Shown here piece after piece: positions 32,798 to 44,449 of a stretch of DNA of 64,000 nucleotides (position 1 is the first letter of the stretch; every line of letters begins with the position of its first letter). The stretch is from Papaver somniferum. Taxonomy: Eukaryota; Streptophyta; Magnoliopsida; Ranunculales; Papaveraceae. The notes under the pieces were generated by a model, which did not search any database, was not told the origin of the DNA, and saw only the letters and a list, made by a program, of their open reading frames with translations. A program made the position numbers and the translations under genes. The stretch spans positions 199,494,991 to 199,558,990 of the forward strand of contig NC_039362.1 in NCBI RefSeq assembly GCF_003573695.1. The letters are read 5' to 3'.

Positions 32798-32998
32798 TTA
32801 CATATCATGGTTGGAGTTGCTGGGAAAGGTTACATTGACCTGTATACCAGCTGCATTGTCTTGGTCATAGCAGTTAAAACATAAAACACTAGAATTTTTT
32901 CTAGAAAAATAAGATGGGTCATTGTCAAACTCAATTTGAACTTGATTTAGATCATGTAAAGCCAATTGAATCCTAGCAGGGAGATTATCAAACACAGA
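32798..32998 (-). other. Possible exon, unrecognised
   Basis: A 65-codon minus-strand open frame with balanced composition (phrases FDNLPARIQLALHDLNQVQ and VLCFNCYDQ) ends in TAA. It could be a terminal exon or a transposon remnant. No splice-linked partner was found. Confidence 0.2.
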
Positions 32999-32999
32999 C

Positions 33000-35900
33000 T
33001 TGCTTCACTTCTTAGGAAATAGTCAACATCAGAATCTTCATCCCTAGAGACCCTATTATTCTTTGACAACATCAAGAAATGACAGTATTACTACAGTGAC
33101 CAGAAGCACCAGAGGCTATATATGCCAAAATGACTTATGGGTTTAAAACAGGGAAAGGCTATTATTGGGTATCTCCTCCGACAGCTTCAAAAGCTTTTTC
33201 CCCTGGAAGCTGACCATGTATGAAAGCAAGCAAAGCATGTCCAGCTGATGACACTGTGAGTTAAGGATACTTTACCAGATGTACCAGAGGTTTTATATGC
33301 AAGCCATTGATGACCTAAGGTTCTAAAATAGTGAAAAGCTGTTGTTCTGTATCTCTTCGGAGAGCTACAAAAGATATTTCACATGAGAGCTGTCAGTTGA
33401 CAAAAAACGAGCAAAGCATTAACTGAGCAATATTCACTAGGATCTCTCAAGATGCCAAGTATGGGGAAATTAAAAATGCTAGTGAGAAACAAAGAATGAG
33501 ACATCAATAACCATTTTAGACTATTAGTAGTAATGACTGTTTACGGAGTTAATGCAACTGAGCTAGTGTTGGGTACTGAATAAAGCTTAAATATATTTCA
33601 ATGCCATTGTTATCATCAGACTGAAAAGATGCACCTTGAGATCTAACTGGATCAGAATAAAACAAATGGAAAATTGATGCAGCTGTGGAAGTAGGCATTA
33701 AGTGTGCGACTAACCACACTTTAAGTGCAAACTCAAGATGTCAAAATCCTACTCAACAACAGAATCATTGGTCTGAATCCTGGTTGTAGCCTGCAAGGTA
33801 ACTGGCTCACTGTCCTTCCCACGGAGGTGGAAAAGTAGCAACAATTAGGTTGGGTGTAGTTAATGACGGAATGGAAACATAAATAATGTTAGTTATCACA
33901 GAAACTGGTGCCTGATTGATAAATTCAACCCCCAAGTATATACAAAATAAATCACTACAGTGTACATCAAGCCCATTGAAATTAGATTATGGTAGCCTGT
34001 AATTAGATTTGCAAGAAAATAAAGGATGAGATTGCAAGCACACTCATGTATGGTTGAACATCTTACTGTTTCCGCATTCGGATCCTGAAAACGCACCTCT
34101 GAAACTCCCTTTAAGGAAGCTAAGATCCCCGATAGTCCGTAGCCGCAATTGTGCTGTAACAGTCAACATACAGGTAGATCATTTCCACAGTACACGACAC
34201 CTAGTTGAGAAACTGATGAATTTAAACAGGGGTCATTCATTTACAAATGTAATAATTTCACCATATCTGTATTCATAAATCAAATTCTAAGCAACATCAA
34301 AACACCTATTGGTCCTAGGTGATGGAAGTACTGTTACTGGAGCTAATCAATAATCATAAACCTGCCAGAAAATGACTAACGTATAAGCACCTATTAACTG
34401 AACTTACCTCAAGTACACGTTTCCCCTAAAGCTCAGCTGCCCATTGTGAATTTCATGCTTATGGACATTAACAAGATAAATAGAACTCTCCCAACATTTG
34501 AGAAAGCTTGCAGATCCAGGTAACAAGTTTCTGAATAATGACTATTTTTACTGAACTCCTTTGACCACAAGAAAAATGAGGTGATTCACTTACCATCAGG
34601 TTTGGCATGGATAGTTTCTGAACAATGAGGTGATTCATTTCGACTACCACTTTCAATTGCATTTTTATATTCTCCATCGGCAATATGCACATGTGAACAG
34701 CATTTGCTATAGAAAACAACTGCTTAGTTTGATGCTTCCACTAACTTAAACCAAGACACAACAACTGACTAAGAAGGTTTCTGATAAGTTCATGACAATG
34801 AGATAACAACCAAACATACATTAATCCTTCATGGCAGATTCCAGAATTTAGTCCATGTAAATGACTTACATGACAAATGAATAGTTCTTCTGATCAAGAC
34901 AAATGAATAGTTCTGAATATGCAGGATACATACAATGAGAATCACGAAAATCATAATTCCATTTTCAAGTAACAATGGGGCTGATCAACAATTCATAATC
35001 AAAACATACAGACTAAGCTATTAAATGAACATCAGAGAGATTACAGTGAGGCGTATTGAGGCGGAATAACAAGAGATGGTTTTGGGTAATTCTTCTCAAA
35101 GAATTTGAGTAATAACATCAGAATCAGGTACCCATTTTATTTACCATAAAATTTGACTACTGGTACCCATTTGGATTAATCACCAAAAACATAATCAACA
35201 ATTGGTACATTACACACCCTTATTTCAGTTTTAGTTCAGTTCAAACCGCAAACATTTAGAATACATCATACCATTTGGGTTTTTGTTAGAAAGAGGAATT
35301 TTCTTCTCTTGCAATGTAAGAAGAACCCTTTGACTGAAAGGACTTAAAAATCGATAAACAAACAACTCTCCCATTGAAAGAAAGAAGAAACGGTTACTTG
35401 AAGGAAACAAAAGGTGGGAATTTTTCTTTTTCTTATGGTCCCCGAGAAATCTAGAAAAGGGACTTTAGCTTTGAGTTCACTTAAGCTAGAACATTTGAAA
35501 CCCAAGCACAGTCCTAAGTGTACATGTACAGGATCTGGATGTGGCACGAAGGGTTAGCCTGTTCCACCGTGCTCGTGACCTCGAATAAAAGGACTTTAGC
35601 TTTACTTATTTTTACATCGATGATGTAGGACATTTGAGTTCACTTAAGCTACAACGTTTGAAACCCAAGCACAGTCCTAAGTGCACATGTACTGTTCCAC
35701 CGTGCTGGCTACTAACCCTAACCAAGCACAGTCCTAAGTGTACATGTACATTTTCTGCAATTGCTTATTTTGATTCCAATAAACGAAATGAAACAAGTTC
35801 AAGTCACTAAAAACACGCAGAGTGAACAATAATTAGGAAGGAAAAAAGCACTACCATAAAGTTGGATCCATAGATGATACAAAGACAGTAACCTACATAT

Positions 35901-37392
35901 ATCGCTCACTAGTAGGACTATATTGTCAACAACAATTAGGTTAGGTTCACTCAAATGTTACTTGTTATTTTCAAAATGAGACCCAACAAAGATTACTTGA
36001 CAAGTTTATAAGTATGTACAACTTCCATGGTCTCGACCTCCTACAGCTGGTTGATCAAAGGAAAAAAGACAAGTTTGTTGGATCACATGAACAGTGTGTG
36101 ATGGTTAGGTAGAAAATGCATCAAAAGTGGTTAGGGATGAATGGAAGTGCAAGATTTAATGGCTTCTTTCATTTCATCTACGGTTGTCAATGTAGTTAAT
36201 ATAAAGTTACAAGACATGGAGGTATTGGTTGGTCAGAGGAGGCATACACATCAACTCAAGGAGTCATCATAACTGGAAGTGTTCCATCCCCATGGGTCTG
36301 AATTCGGTTTTATTTTCTAGCTTCTTCTGTCCAAACCTTAAGCTACCGACTAATCATTTTATTCCTCGCTCTTGTAGTCTTGTTTACTGGCTTATGGCAT
36401 GCAATCATTCAGGATCCTGTTAGTGGGAGTGCACACTGTGCCTTGGTGCGCCATATTGGAGCACAAAGCTGTAACTGTTATGGAGGGTTCTGTCTTTGCC
36501 TAGTGGTGATTCACTCACTATTTATTACCCATGCCAAAGAGAGCGAAGTAAAAACGATTAGGAAAAAGATTTCTTAAACTGGCCAAAACATAATTCAAAT
36601 AGTAGTACCTGGCTGACATTATATACTCACTGCAACATAAGCAAGATAAAACTCCTACTAGTACTAGTATGAAATCCAGTAGAATTATGGAAAAGAAACA
36701 CACACAAAAATGAGCCATTCAAATTTGGTTAACAAGCGATCATTTTACCTACTGGATATACTCCGGAGAAAGCTATCTCAAGATTCAGATTTGTTAGCAA
36801 AAGCATGTGCAGTTTATCACAAAGCCCAAACTTCACTCAAATGCATCTCAATCATTCTATATAACTTCAGTCTCTTGGTTAAATATCAATGAATTCCATA
36901 GCTAGTAGAAGTAACTCTTTATTATTGTCTGATTATGAAGCTGTTGGAATTGATTATCCATTCGAGTATCAAAATCCATTAGTTGACTTGAAATTATTAG
37001 CTCTTGTAATGGTTTGGTCTGTTTAGAACTTAATAAGAGTGATATATGTATCTGGAATCCATCCACAACTGAGTTCAAACACTGCCGGATACATGTGCTT
37101 GTAAAAGCAATTCTTATTTTGTGTTCATTTCCCTGGGATCTATGAGTTAGTATGAAATTTGTGTTTCCCAGTAGGTTTCTCCTTGTGGATTTGGAAATTC
37201 GATTTTGAGCTTCACAGTCCTTGAATACCTGAACAATATTTCTGATGTTCCCCAGTAGGTTTCTCCTTGCAGCTTGCTATAGCAACAATATCAGCTGCTG
37301 CTTACCTCCAAATGAGATTTCTTCCTTAAATCTCCAGTAAAATTTGTATACATTTCATAAGGAAGTTGAGAGAGCAGTTTTTTTTTTTTTTN
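33000..37392. other. Intergenic AT-rich DNA
   Basis: No gene is supported over 4.4 kb. A 27 bp phrase beginning aagcacagtcctaagtg occurs three times (35504, 35667, 35723), and cccagtaggtttctccttg occurs twice (about 37168 and 37252). The stretch ends in a poly-T run at the gap edge. Confidence 0.4.
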
Positions 37393-38391
37393 NNNNNNNN
37401 NNNNNNNNNNNNNNNNNNNNNNNNNNNNNNNNNNNNNNNNNNNNNNNNNNNNNNNNNNNNNNNNNNNNNNNNNNNNNNNNNNNNNNNNNNNNNNNNNNNN
37501 NNNNNNNNNNNNNNNNNNNNNNNNNNNNNNNNNNNNNNNNNNNNNNNNNNNNNNNNNNNNNNNNNNNNNNNNNNNNNNNNNNNNNNNNNNNNNNNNNNNN
37601 NNNNNNNNNNNNNNNNNNNNNNNNNNNNNNNNNNNNNNNNNNNNNNNNNNNNNNNNNNNNNNNNNNNNNNNNNNNNNNNNNNNNNNNNNNNNNNNNNNNN
37701 NNNNNNNNNNNNNNNNNNNNNNNNNNNNNNNNNNNNNNNNNNNNNNNNNNNNNNNNNNNNNNNNNNNNNNNNNNNNNNNNNNNNNNNNNNNNNNNNNNNN
37801 NNNNNNNNNNNNNNNNNNNNNNNNNNNNNNNNNNNNNNNNNNNNNNNNNNNNNNNNNNNNNNNNNNNNNNNNNNNNNNNNNNNNNNNNNNNNNNNNNNNN
37901 NNNNNNNNNNNNNNNNNNNNNNNNNNNNNNNNNNNNNNNNNNNNNNNNNNNNNNNNNNNNNNNNNNNNNNNNNNNNNNNNNNNNNNNNNNNNNNNNNNNN
38001 NNNNNNNNNNNNNNNNNNNNNNNNNNNNNNNNNNNNNNNNNNNNNNNNNNNNNNNNNNNNNNNNNNNNNNNNNNNNNNNNNNNNNNNNNNNNNNNNNNNN
38101 NNNNNNNNNNNNNNNNNNNNNNNNNNNNNNNNNNNNNNNNNNNNNNNNNNNNNNNNNNNNNNNNNNNNNNNNNNNNNNNNNNNNNNNNNNNNNNNNNNNN
38201 NNNNNNNNNNNNNNNNNNNNNNNNNNNNNNNNNNNNNNNNNNNNNNNNNNNNNNNNNNNNNNNNNNNNNNNNNNNNNNNNNNNNNNNNNNNNNNNNNNNN
38301 NNNNNNNNNNNNNNNNNNNNNNNNNNNNNNNNNNNNNNNNNNNNNNNNNNNNNNNNNNNNNNNNNNNNNNNNNNNNNNNNNNNNNNNNNNN
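37393..38391. other. Assembly gap (999 N)
   Basis: A run of N. Open frames that span it are meaningless. Confidence 1.
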
Positions 38392-39789
38392 GGAGAACAA
38401 ATCTTGCCGACTTTATAGAAAACTAATGAAGGTCTGGAAACACACGAGTTAGTTGTGGACCACATGGAAAGGATCCAACAATTTAACTTCCCATAAGAAC
38501 GGTCACAGAAAATTTGTTCATCCATACACTACAGCATCACAAAAGCAAATGGATCACAAGCTGTTGTTGTAGAATCCAGAGTCCAGACACCCGATAAAGC
38601 ACATAAATAAAAATACGAAAGAGCAAACACAGCCCGCCGAAATTAGTTTTGGCACAAGGCAACAATACCTTTTCAACGTTCCCCCGAACTCTTGCAGTCT
38701 GAATTGCTGCATCTTTAAACCAATCAATTTCAAGATCTGACGTAAACATGTCTTTGATGGGAGCAGTTTTCTTGAAGGTCTGGAGAGGAGTCCCAACTTG
38801 ATTGCACTTCTTCAAAATCTTTGCAACTATCTCTGCAGCCTGGGTAAAGTCAAGTATGACACCCATTGCTGAAATCCGAAATGCAGCCTGGGGAATCAAA
38901 TACAAGTCGATCAATAAACAAAATAGAACTCAAACATACAAGCAAATCAACAACAGTGGTGTAGCATCCCATTCTCACATCCTTACATTTAGAAAATTAA
39001 GGGATAGCCTCTTCTACAGAAGAAAGAAAAATGTATTACACTTGCTACATTAACCGAAAAACAGCAGATGACGGGCATAAAATGTGAGTATTAGGCGCAG
39101 TGATGTATTCATGAAATGTAAGATACCATCTGAACAAGACAAGTCTCAGGGAGTACAGTAATTAGTTTTTTTCTTAGTTTTCGCCAGGTACTCGCAGGAA
39201 ATCAAGGATACACGGTACGAACTTACACGCACATTTATTTCATCTTATATAGACGAATACCCCTCTTTGTTGCAATTGCAATTAATCAAGTACTGAAATA
39301 CCATAGTGATGATAAGTCAAAAGTTCAAGTAGAATACATCAGACCTTATTGCCTGCCAGATTGTGTACAGCAACAAAACCAGTATCTAGAGGTGCAAGAG
39401 GACCCCAAAACATTGCAAGACAATCTGTGTGCTCGGGAGTGGAATCTATTCGATGCAAACGATTGCCACCGTCTTCCTGGGCATAAATGGGTCTGGTCTG
39501 GTAACGTCTCCAACCAGCTGAAACAATGATTGGGTCTCTTGTCTTCAATAATTTCCTATGCCAGCTATGTCGCTTAAGCCTCGCCTAAAAGTACAAGAAA
39601 AACATATTCAAAAATCGAAGCATACACTTTCTTTGAGAGGTTTCGTATTAAAAATAAAATAAAATAAAATAAAATAAAGAGAGAACTAAAAATCTGGGTA
39701 TCCCTCATTTTCATGATCCTTCACATAAGGGTTATTACTCAAGTTTTAGGTTCTAGTTTTTGGTTCACATACATTAATATATTAAATCG

Positions 39790-40140
39790 ATTCAACCTCG
39801 GAATGAGACTAACTCCGCCTGTGTAGTTTTTTGGCACAGCCTGTCGTAAGCCAGGATAAAGGAGGAATGTCCATGTTGGGCGCGAGCCCACAGTAAAACC
39901 CCAGACATTCCCCTACGAGAATAGGGTCGTGGTCAGCTTGGCGAGCCAGCGATACACCAATAGAAGGCAAGAGCAGTACCAAGATGGGTGCTTGGGAACT
40001 CCTCGTGTATCTTTGTTTGGTTGAAAACAAGCCATTCCCTTAAGAAAGGGCGGGAGCAGTACCTATGGGTGACTGTTTCGGACGTCTCCCCTTTCTAGCC
40101 TACCCCAATTTGTTTGGGACTAAAGGCTTGGAAGAAGAAG
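39790..40140 (+). mobile_element. Intronic SINE-like or other short retroelement
   Basis: A GC-richer block inside intron 6 ends cctaccccaatttgtttggg, then actaaaggctt and a gaagaagaagaaa tail. That phrase closely resembles the 3' end of plant Au-type SINEs (established knowledge). The upstream part (gcctgtcgtaagccaggat) is not a clear tRNA-like head. Confidence 0.4.
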
Positions 40141-41312
40141 AAACCTCCAGAGGAGATTGAGTTGACATTTTCACAAGTCATGGACGTACTAGTTAAAAAA
40201 TTCTGAATATGCATCCTAGCACACATCCTAGAAAGTGGAAGAGTGCTATGATGCGGACTGACAATTGCCTAACGACAATACATTCAAAAGTTAGTGTGAT
40301 ACCTGCATATATCCAACATTCTCATCTTCGAGACTGATACCTCCGACGAGAATAGGGCAATTGGGATCAATATTTTTAGTCATCTCAAAAGGGACATCAT
40401 GAACCTCCAACTTTAAATAAGTTCCTGCTCTGAAACCCTCAATCTCCGATCGGGTTACCTCATCATTATCGTTGCGTTCATCTACATATTCTGCATCCTT
40501 GTCATAGAGAAGACCCCAAAGACCAGACATTGGTGCATAAAAGAGTCTTTCCTTGTCATTCACTCCCTTCATTTTGGCAGCAATTGGTAAAGAGCAGGGA
40601 TCAGCTAAGCTTGTAATACCATATACAGGAAAATCACCAGCACCAGCAATATGCACCTGGTATTATACACCTTAAATCAGTACTTACAGTAGTGGAAGAA
40701 AAAGTGAAAACAATATGTTGGATATACAGAACAATGGGCCGGAAACTAATAAAGCATAATTTACTGTGTTTACTGCTCATAAAAGCAAGCATATGTTTGC
40801 AACAACGAATAACGCAAAAAATCCTTTTTTCATATAGTATAAGACTCCTAAAAGGCCTTCGGGATATGAAAATTATTCAATTAACATCTACGGGGCATGA
40901 CTCCAAGTGGGCTCAACATCGAATTTTCTTTAAGCTACATTTATGAAGGGTAATAGTACAACATTGCTTAGATCCCCAAAATAAACAACAGCTACAATAT
41001 GGAAGGGCCATTCCACTCATTGCCTATAGGATTTGAGTTGGATGCCCACAGACTTTTAACAACATTATTGTAAGTCTAGATCTTTTATATGGGGCTCATA
41101 ACACAACAATTCTCGTTCTTTGATATGCTCTTATTAAGAAAATCGACAACCAAATCAAACATAATACAGTATGATATTTCACAAGGTGGCCAAACAAGAA
41201 TATGTTCCTAGAAGTCTAGAGTTCTGAAACTAATAGAATCAAAGCACGTTTGACGTGCACCAATAAAAGATACCAAGTATTCAGAGAGAGTGAGAGAGAG
41301 AGAGAGAGAGAG

Positions 41313-41322
41313 NNNNNNNNNN
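41313..41322. other. Assembly gap (10 N, really about 115 bases)
   Basis: Comparison with 48269-48383 shows what is missing: the end of an AG microsatellite intron and 88 bases of exon 5. Confidence 0.95.
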
Positions 41323-41552
41323 GGAGAAGTAACATCTTCAAAATGATCGACTAGCACATAAGGATGTGCAGTTTGCCAGGACAAAGGATTGAATTTCATA
41401 ACTGATATGAACATTGCTAGATTGTGAATTTCATCGTCCATGTACCTGTTAATTATAAACGAATAAGAAACAACAATGGATAAGCGGCAATCCTTAATTG
41501 AGACTTGCAGATTTTTTTCTACTAATAAGTCCATTAAATTAAAAATTAGCAA

Positions 41553-41562
41553 NNNNNNNNNN
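41553..41562. other. Assembly gap (10 N, really 2 bases)
   Basis: The other copy shows only two bases between the flanks. Confidence 0.95.
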
Positions 41563-43036
41563 AATATACATTAAATGCATGAATCATATGACCCTAGTAA
41601 TCTAAACAAAAACTTACATTCCATTGTCAAGACGTGATAAGTAGAATAGTTCTGCTCCGCCGTATATTTCGTTCCGGAACTGACGACTGAGGCGCTGCTT
41701 GGTTACCTTTAGTTGTCCATCACATTTGATCTTATCAAGATGTGAGAGGACACCAATAACATTTGGAAAGCCGTGAACTTGTAGAAGGTTAAAGAACTCA
41801 AATGTTTCCTGAAATCAATAAAGGCATTTTGCAAGAAGAAAGAAAGGCCTCAAAACCACCATATTTTCAAAATGAACATCTTTGAAGACATAATAACTAA
41901 AATATTTTATCTGCATTCTTTTGAAAATGAACAGAGACTGAGAGTCTGTGACTTGTTCTTAGGCATCACACAGCAGGCATACAAATACAATCACAAATTC
42001 CAATTCGCCTTGTTTCCTGTATCGGTGAATAATTGTCGACGCAGTGCAGTTGTATCATGCCGCTATACATTAAAAGAAGAGGAAAATTATGGGTGAACAT
42101 CATATATCATAATAGATATGTGAGAAGCTGTGTAACGACGAGTGGACTACATTTTGCTGTTAAAAGAATTACCCCGTAGGGACACGTATGAACTCTACTC
42201 TGGTACTCGTTCCCAACACAGCAGCATAAAATTTTAACATTTCTGCAACTTTTTCTATAAAGCATCAAATGATAAAAGAAGCGGGAATGAACGAGAAGAA
42301 GAAGACACATGATTGTTTATTTTTTCAAAGTATAGTGTGTCATGCTTATTTGATCAAAATGTAACTCATGTGTAGTGGTTATGTATGTCTAACTTAGTGG
42401 ATGATGTATGCACACTTGGCCTCTGATATCGTCGAAGAACCAGTACTAATACTCATACCCATATCGTTGTTATACATGTGAGGAATAGAGACACTCTAAA
42501 CTTGGTAATGATTTTCCCCTAGTCAAAGAAAAGCCCAGGGCAGTGTCATTGGAATAAATTCAAAAGGTTGTACAAGAAAGTTCATGATGGCACATTAGAA
42601 AGCTTTTTCACAATTAATCATGTGCATGAAACATGTTTCTGGTATAAACTGTAAATCCAGTAAGGCAGGAATCAGAACAGTCATTCTTGTACTAATTAAA
42701 ACAAAATCAACACAAACTTTCTATTGTCACTTACCATTTCAAACCCATAACTTGCATCAATACAAAATAACACCAAATCAGCGTATTTTGCAGCATCTAT
42801 CATGCCATTAACATCATTTGGGCACTCCACAAACTGCAGCCGCCTATGCTTACCTATCAAAAATACAACAAAACAAGATTATCACATGGGCATGAAGGGT
42901 TTAGAACAACTAAGACCACATAATGCAAACAACAAGTACCTGATACCACAGTAATAGGGCCTCGAACGTTATCTAGATGGTGCATAGTGAAAAACTTCAC
43001 TAGAGATTTAATCAGCATGGATTTCCCAACCTACAA

Positions 43037-43366
43037 NNNNNNNNNNNNNNNNNNNNNNNNNNNNNNNNNNNNNNNNNNNNNNNNNNNNNNNNNNNNNNNN
43101 NNNNNNNNNNNNNNNNNNNNNNNNNNNNNNNNNNNNNNNNNNNNNNNNNNNNNNNNNNNNNNNNNNNNNNNNNNNNNNNNNNNNNNNNNNNNNNNNNNNN
43201 NNNNNNNNNNNNNNNNNNNNNNNNNNNNNNNNNNNNNNNNNNNNNNNNNNNNNNNNNNNNNNNNNNNNNNNNNNNNNNNNNNNNNNNNNNNNNNNNNNNN
43301 NNNNNNNNNNNNNNNNNNNNNNNNNNNNNNNNNNNNNNNNNNNNNNNNNNNNNNNNNNNNNNNNNN
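43037..43366. other. Assembly gap (330 N)
   Basis: A run of N that starts exactly where the duplicate ends, seven bases upstream of exon 2. Confidence 1.
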
Positions 43367-44449
43367 GCTGCCTTTTGTTTTTTGAAGCCTGTATCAGTTT
43401 TGCATCAAGATCTAAGTAGTAGGCTTATCAATCTTACCGACTTATTAGTTTAAATTGCGGATTGTGTAATGAAAGCTCAATGACAGTATCTTGCGGATTC
43501 TGCTGGAAACTTGGACAGGTTAAAATGCATACTTCAGAAACTTGGATATGGCTCCTCTCATTCTGATGAGTTTACTTGATAACATTTGCTGACTATCAAA
43601 TTTAGCACAATTTGCCACAGCATGCAGGATAGCAATTTGTCAAACCCGGTTGCAGTATTCAACTGCTTTGTTTTGTTAGTGTGAGAATTCCTGGAGAAAA
43701 CTGTAGAGTCTTTGATCTGCAAAAAGGTCGTAGTGCTTTTCCTTGGCATAATGCAATTCCGCTGTACTGTTTCTACTGTTCTCCAAGCTGGTGTTTTCCG
43801 AGGCCAATAGAAAGACTGATAGTACAATTGGATGTCGCACTCTCGCTGGGGTCACGTTCTTGCACATGAGACGACAATATGGCGAAGACTTGGGTTCTTC
43901 CTTGGTACGATCCACTGGAAACAATTTAAATCATTTGCTAAGATTTGAATCTGGTTCTAAACTACCGAGTTGGCGCCTTACTGCATTTTTTCTTATGGAA
44001 ACCACAGCGAAAAGGGTTTCTGTTGTTATCTACTTGGAGCAACTCCTACAAAGCGGGGAGAGTGGTACATCTAAAGCTCTCATTTGGTCAGAAGTGAACA
44101 ACAAAGAAAATTTTAGAGCTGTAACCGAAGTAAAGTCATCTCAGTACCCAGAACAAAAAGTAAGTCATTTCCTTAAACCGAGTCAGAGAACAAACCCACA
44201 TAAGTACACAAAATCCATTCTACAAACTGAATCAAATTAGAGATCAAGAAAAAAAGAAACTGTGATAACTGATTGCACCCATTGTACATAGCAGTGAAAG
44301 TACACTACAAAAAGCATCACAGATCTAGTCTAGTAGAACAAAAACCCATAATTCTTGTGAATAACCATCAAGCAAGCGTCAAGAGAAAGAGACCTTGATC
44401 CCTTAGCTTCAGCAGCAGAAACAATAAATGAATAATTCCTCAATAAATA
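43367..44449. other. Downstream flank of the BMS1-like gene
   Basis: Holds the presumed 3' UTR on the minus strand. A 149-codon plus-strand frame at 43791-44240 has no recognisable motif and is not called. No transposon end is visible. Confidence 0.4.

Larger units (their letters stand above)
38669..43030 (-). pseudogene. BMS1-like GTPase, partial duplicate copy
   Basis: Exons 2 to 8 of the BMS1-like gene described at 44450-50338 are present here: exon 2 42940-43030, exon 3 42735-42853, exon 4 41618-41808, exon 5 (5' part) 41323-41445, exon 6 40303-40656, exon 7 39345-39584 and exon 8 38669-38887. Exon 1 and exons 9-11 would fall in or beyond the flanking N runs, and 88 bases of exon 5 are hidden by the 10 N at 41313. 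All visible exons and splice sites are identical to the other copy. It is labelled pseudogene only because it is incomplete as assembled; the coding sequence shown is unbroken. It may be a second allele or an assembly duplicate rather than a second gene. Confidence 0.75.
38392..43036. repeat. Near-identical duplicate of 45348-50089
   Basis: The stretch matches 45348-50089 almost base for base. The only differences I noticed are one base near 40817 (aaaaaatcc versus aaaaattcc) and two short N runs. The duplicate begins and ends exactly at gaps. The 10 N at 41313 stand for 115 bases and the 10 N at 41553 for 2 bases in the other copy, so the N lengths are placeholders. Confidence 0.9.

Noticed and set aside
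37291..38525. Open frames of 350-399 codons
   Set aside because: They run across N; only short tails are real sequence.
40703..40946. Plus-strand frame in the duplicated region (also 47648-47902)
   Set aside because: It lies in intron 5 of the BMS1-like gene, and the one base difference between copies falls here.
43791..44240. 149-codon plus-strand frame beside the BMS1-like gene
   Set aside because: No recognised motif, no splice context, and it lies in the presumed 3' flank of the minus-strand gene.
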